DNA of 64,000 nt. Source: UBA1847 sp942492205 (lineage in GTDB: Bacteria > Pseudomonadota > Gammaproteobacteria > Steroidobacterales > Woeseiaceae). This document shows, in pieces, positions 62,627-64,000 of the stretch. A model generated the notes under the pieces. The model was not told the origin of the DNA. It was given only the letters and a program-made list of their open reading frames with translations, and searched no databases. The stretch covers positions 310,001-374,000 of the forward strand of contig CALODT010000002.1 in assembly GCA_942492205.1 (NCBI GenBank), given 5' to 3'. The position numbers were made by a program, and so were the translations under genes. How positions within the stretch are numbered: the first letter of the stretch is position 1; each line of letters starts with the position of its first letter.

Positions 62627-64000
62627 ATGGTATCTAGAAAATCCCTGACGGTATTATGTGCGGTATCTTTCGCGCTTACTCTCCTGCTGGCTATGGCTGA
62701 CGCAGAATCCAAAGAGCAACCAGGCTACGATGCGCTGCTCGAACTGTTCGCCGATTGGCGCGAGTTCGAATCGCCGCCCCTGCTGAACGGTGCGCCCGAC
62801 TATACGCCGGCCGGTTTCGCCGCACGCCGCGACAACTTTGCGGCGCTCCGCGAACGGCTGCTGTCGTTCGACATAGCGGACTGGCCCATACCGCAACAGG
62901 TCGATTGGCACCTCGTTCGAGCCGAAATGAACGGCTACGATTTCAACGAGCGCGTTCTCATGCCGTGGGCGCGCGACCCGGCGTTCTACAACTCTGTCTG
63001 GCTGTATCGAAGCGACGTACCGGCCCACGAAGGGCCAACGCACCACGCGCTGATCGAGGTCTGGCAATACGACTTCCCGTTGAATCCGGCGGGCGCGGAG
63101 CGTCTCACCAGGGAGCTGTCCGTTATCCCGCCGCTAATGAAGCAGGCCAGGAGCAACCTGACCGGCAATGCCAGGGATTTGTGGATCACTGGCATACGCG
63201 ACATACGTCAGCAGCGTGCTGGGCTCGATGAGATCGAGGCCCTTGTGGGCGATGCGCCCGGTGCCGAGCTGAGCGATGCCCTGCAGGCCGCAAAACTGGC
63301 GACCGATGAGCTCATTGACTGGCTCGAGCGTGAAGCGGACTCGAAAACCGGTCCATCCGGCATCGGCAAGGACAACTACAGCTGGTACCAACAGAATGTG
63401 CACCTGGTTCCCATGAGCTGGGAGGATGAGGTGCGTTTGCTGGAGCGTGAACTGGCGCGCGCCTGGTCATCACTGAAGCTCGAAGAGCAACGCAATCGAG
63501 ACCTGCCGGCGATGGTGGCGGCACAAACGCCGGCAGAGTACGACGCCAAAGCGGACGCTGCGGTCGATCGCATCATGAAGTTCCTCGAGGACAAGCAGGT
63601 TGTTACCGTCGCGGATTACATGGAGCCTGCGATACGAGCACGGCTGGGTTCATTCGTGCCCGAGGAGAAACGAAACTTCTTCTGGATTACCGCGCACTAC
63701 GACCCGGCACCGCTGTACACACACTTCTGGCACTGGTTTGAACTGGCGCGCATGGACCTCGAGCCGCATCCGAGTCCGATTCGCCAGGGCGCGCTGCTCT
63801 ACAACATCTTCGACAGTCGCAATGAGGGCACGGCAACCGGTGTCGAAGAGATGTTAATGCACGCCGGCCTTTACGACGACAGCCCGCGTTCGCGCGAGCT
63901 CGTCTGGATACTGCTTGCGCAGCGTGCCGCTCGTGGCCTCGGCTCTCTCTACGCGCACGCCAACGAGATGACGATGGAAGAGGCCGGTTCGGTCCACATG
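62627..64000 (+). CDS. DUF885-family exported protein, 3' end outside the window
   Basis: Open from ATG at 62627 to the window edge, 458 codons. A signal peptide (KSLTVLCAVSFALTLLLAMADA) precedes helical sequence with the DUF885 pattern: LRERLLSFDIADWPIPQQVDW, PHHALIEVWQYDFPLNPAG-like segments, IGKDNYSWYQQNVHLVPMSWEDE and the later FDSRNEGTATGVEEMLMHAG, which stands where DUF885 proteins have their EGWA-type metal site. DUF885 proteins are likely metallopeptidases. The ordinary second metal motif is not reached within the window. Confidence 0.8.
   Translation, partial: MVSRKSLTVLCAVSFALTLLLAMADAESKEQPGYDALLELFADWREFESPPLLNGAPDYTPAGFAARRDNFAALRERLLSFDIADWPIPQQVDWHLVRAEMNGYDFNERVLMPWARDPAFYNSVWLYRSDVPAHEGPTHHALIEVWQYDFPLNPAGAERLTRELSVIPPLMKQARSNLTGNARDLWITGIRDIRQQRAGLDEIEALVGDAPGAELSDALQAAKLATDELIDWLEREADSKTGPSGIGKDNYSWYQQNVHLVPMSWEDEVRLLERELARAWSSLKLEEQRNRDLPAMVAAQTPAEYDAKADAAVDRIMKFLEDKQVVTVADYMEPAIRARLGSFVPEEKRNFFWITAHYDPAPLYTHFWHWFELARMDLEPHPSPIRQGALLYNIFDSRNEGTATGVEEMLMHAGLYDDSPRSRELVWILLAQRAARGLGSLYAHANEMTMEEAGSVHM

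Noticed and set aside
1..64000. tRNA genes, riboswitches, prophage or integron
   Set aside because: Reading the gaps between genes showed no cloverleaf with a GTTCGA-type T arm, no known riboswitch core and no phage structural genes. A covariance-model scan would be needed to exclude small RNAs.

Overview
The window reads as a chromosomal segment of a GC-rich, aerobic, free-living gammaproteobacterium. It has a full set of ubiquinone genes (ubiB, ubiJ, ubiE, ubiK), the dapF–DUF484–xerC and algZ–algR–hemC–hemD–hemX–hemY blocks, the radC/coaBC/dut neighbourhood, two TonB-dependent receptors and many secreted or lipid-anchored proteins. No tRNA, rRNA, CRISPR array, prophage or complete insertion sequence was seen. 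The species cannot be named from the sequence alone; a marine or sediment lineage is a guess from the receptors, the decaheme cytochrome and the sulfide genes.

Layout. 1–6.8 kb is housekeeping: radC (partial), coaBC, dut, pyrE, exonuclease III, an AmpG-like permease, a small Rieske protein and trmB. 7–14.5 kb is an accessory stretch: TonB-dependent receptor, a signal-peptide TonB-C protein, a PlsC-type acyltransferase, an FkbM-type methyltransferase and an outer-surface decaheme cytochrome of OmcA/MtrC type. 14.7–23.9 kb holds ubiB-ubiJ-ubiE, hslU-hslV and xerC-DUF484-dapF, punctuated by several copies of a GTAGGAGCG palindromic (REP-like) repeat, some in 126-bp tandem arrays, followed by an orphan ParA ATPase. 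23.9–31.3 kb is one long minus-strand block: DUF4124 protein, AlgZ/AlgR, HemC, HemD, HemX, HemY and an atypical NAD-binding protein, with a perfect CRP-type site in front. 31.5–33.9 kb is a nitrogen module (TorF-like porin, GlnK, AmtB) behind a sigma-54-type promoter. 34–36.5 kb has ubiK, comM and a cytochrome c5.

36.5–46.8 kb is the most interesting part. A LysR regulator sits between dadA plus an M14 carboxypeptidase lipoprotein on one side and a CapA-like protein, a large TonB-dependent receptor and an SGNH/alpha-beta double esterase on the other. The intergenic regions before dadA, before capA and before the receptor each hold a 15-bp palindrome of the same form, ATARC-N5-GYTAT, which fits the T-N11-A LysR box. 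This looks like one regulon for uptake and breakdown of a peptide- or D-amino-acid-containing substrate; the substrate is inference.

46.8–49 kb is a sulfide-response module: sulfide:quinone oxidoreductase diverging from a BigR/SqrR-type ArsR repressor and a DUF302 protein, with three 15-bp tandem repeats between them. 49–64 kb carries an M16 peptidase, a DUF2891 lipoprotein, a broken flagellar hook/cap gene, a DUF11 surface protein, an HDOD protein, a reprolysin-type protease with a GlyGly-CTERM-like tail, a CPA2 antiporter and the start of a DUF885 protein. Two long, nearly perfect hairpins sharing GGGGACATTCT arms lie at 57.55 and 62.49 kb.
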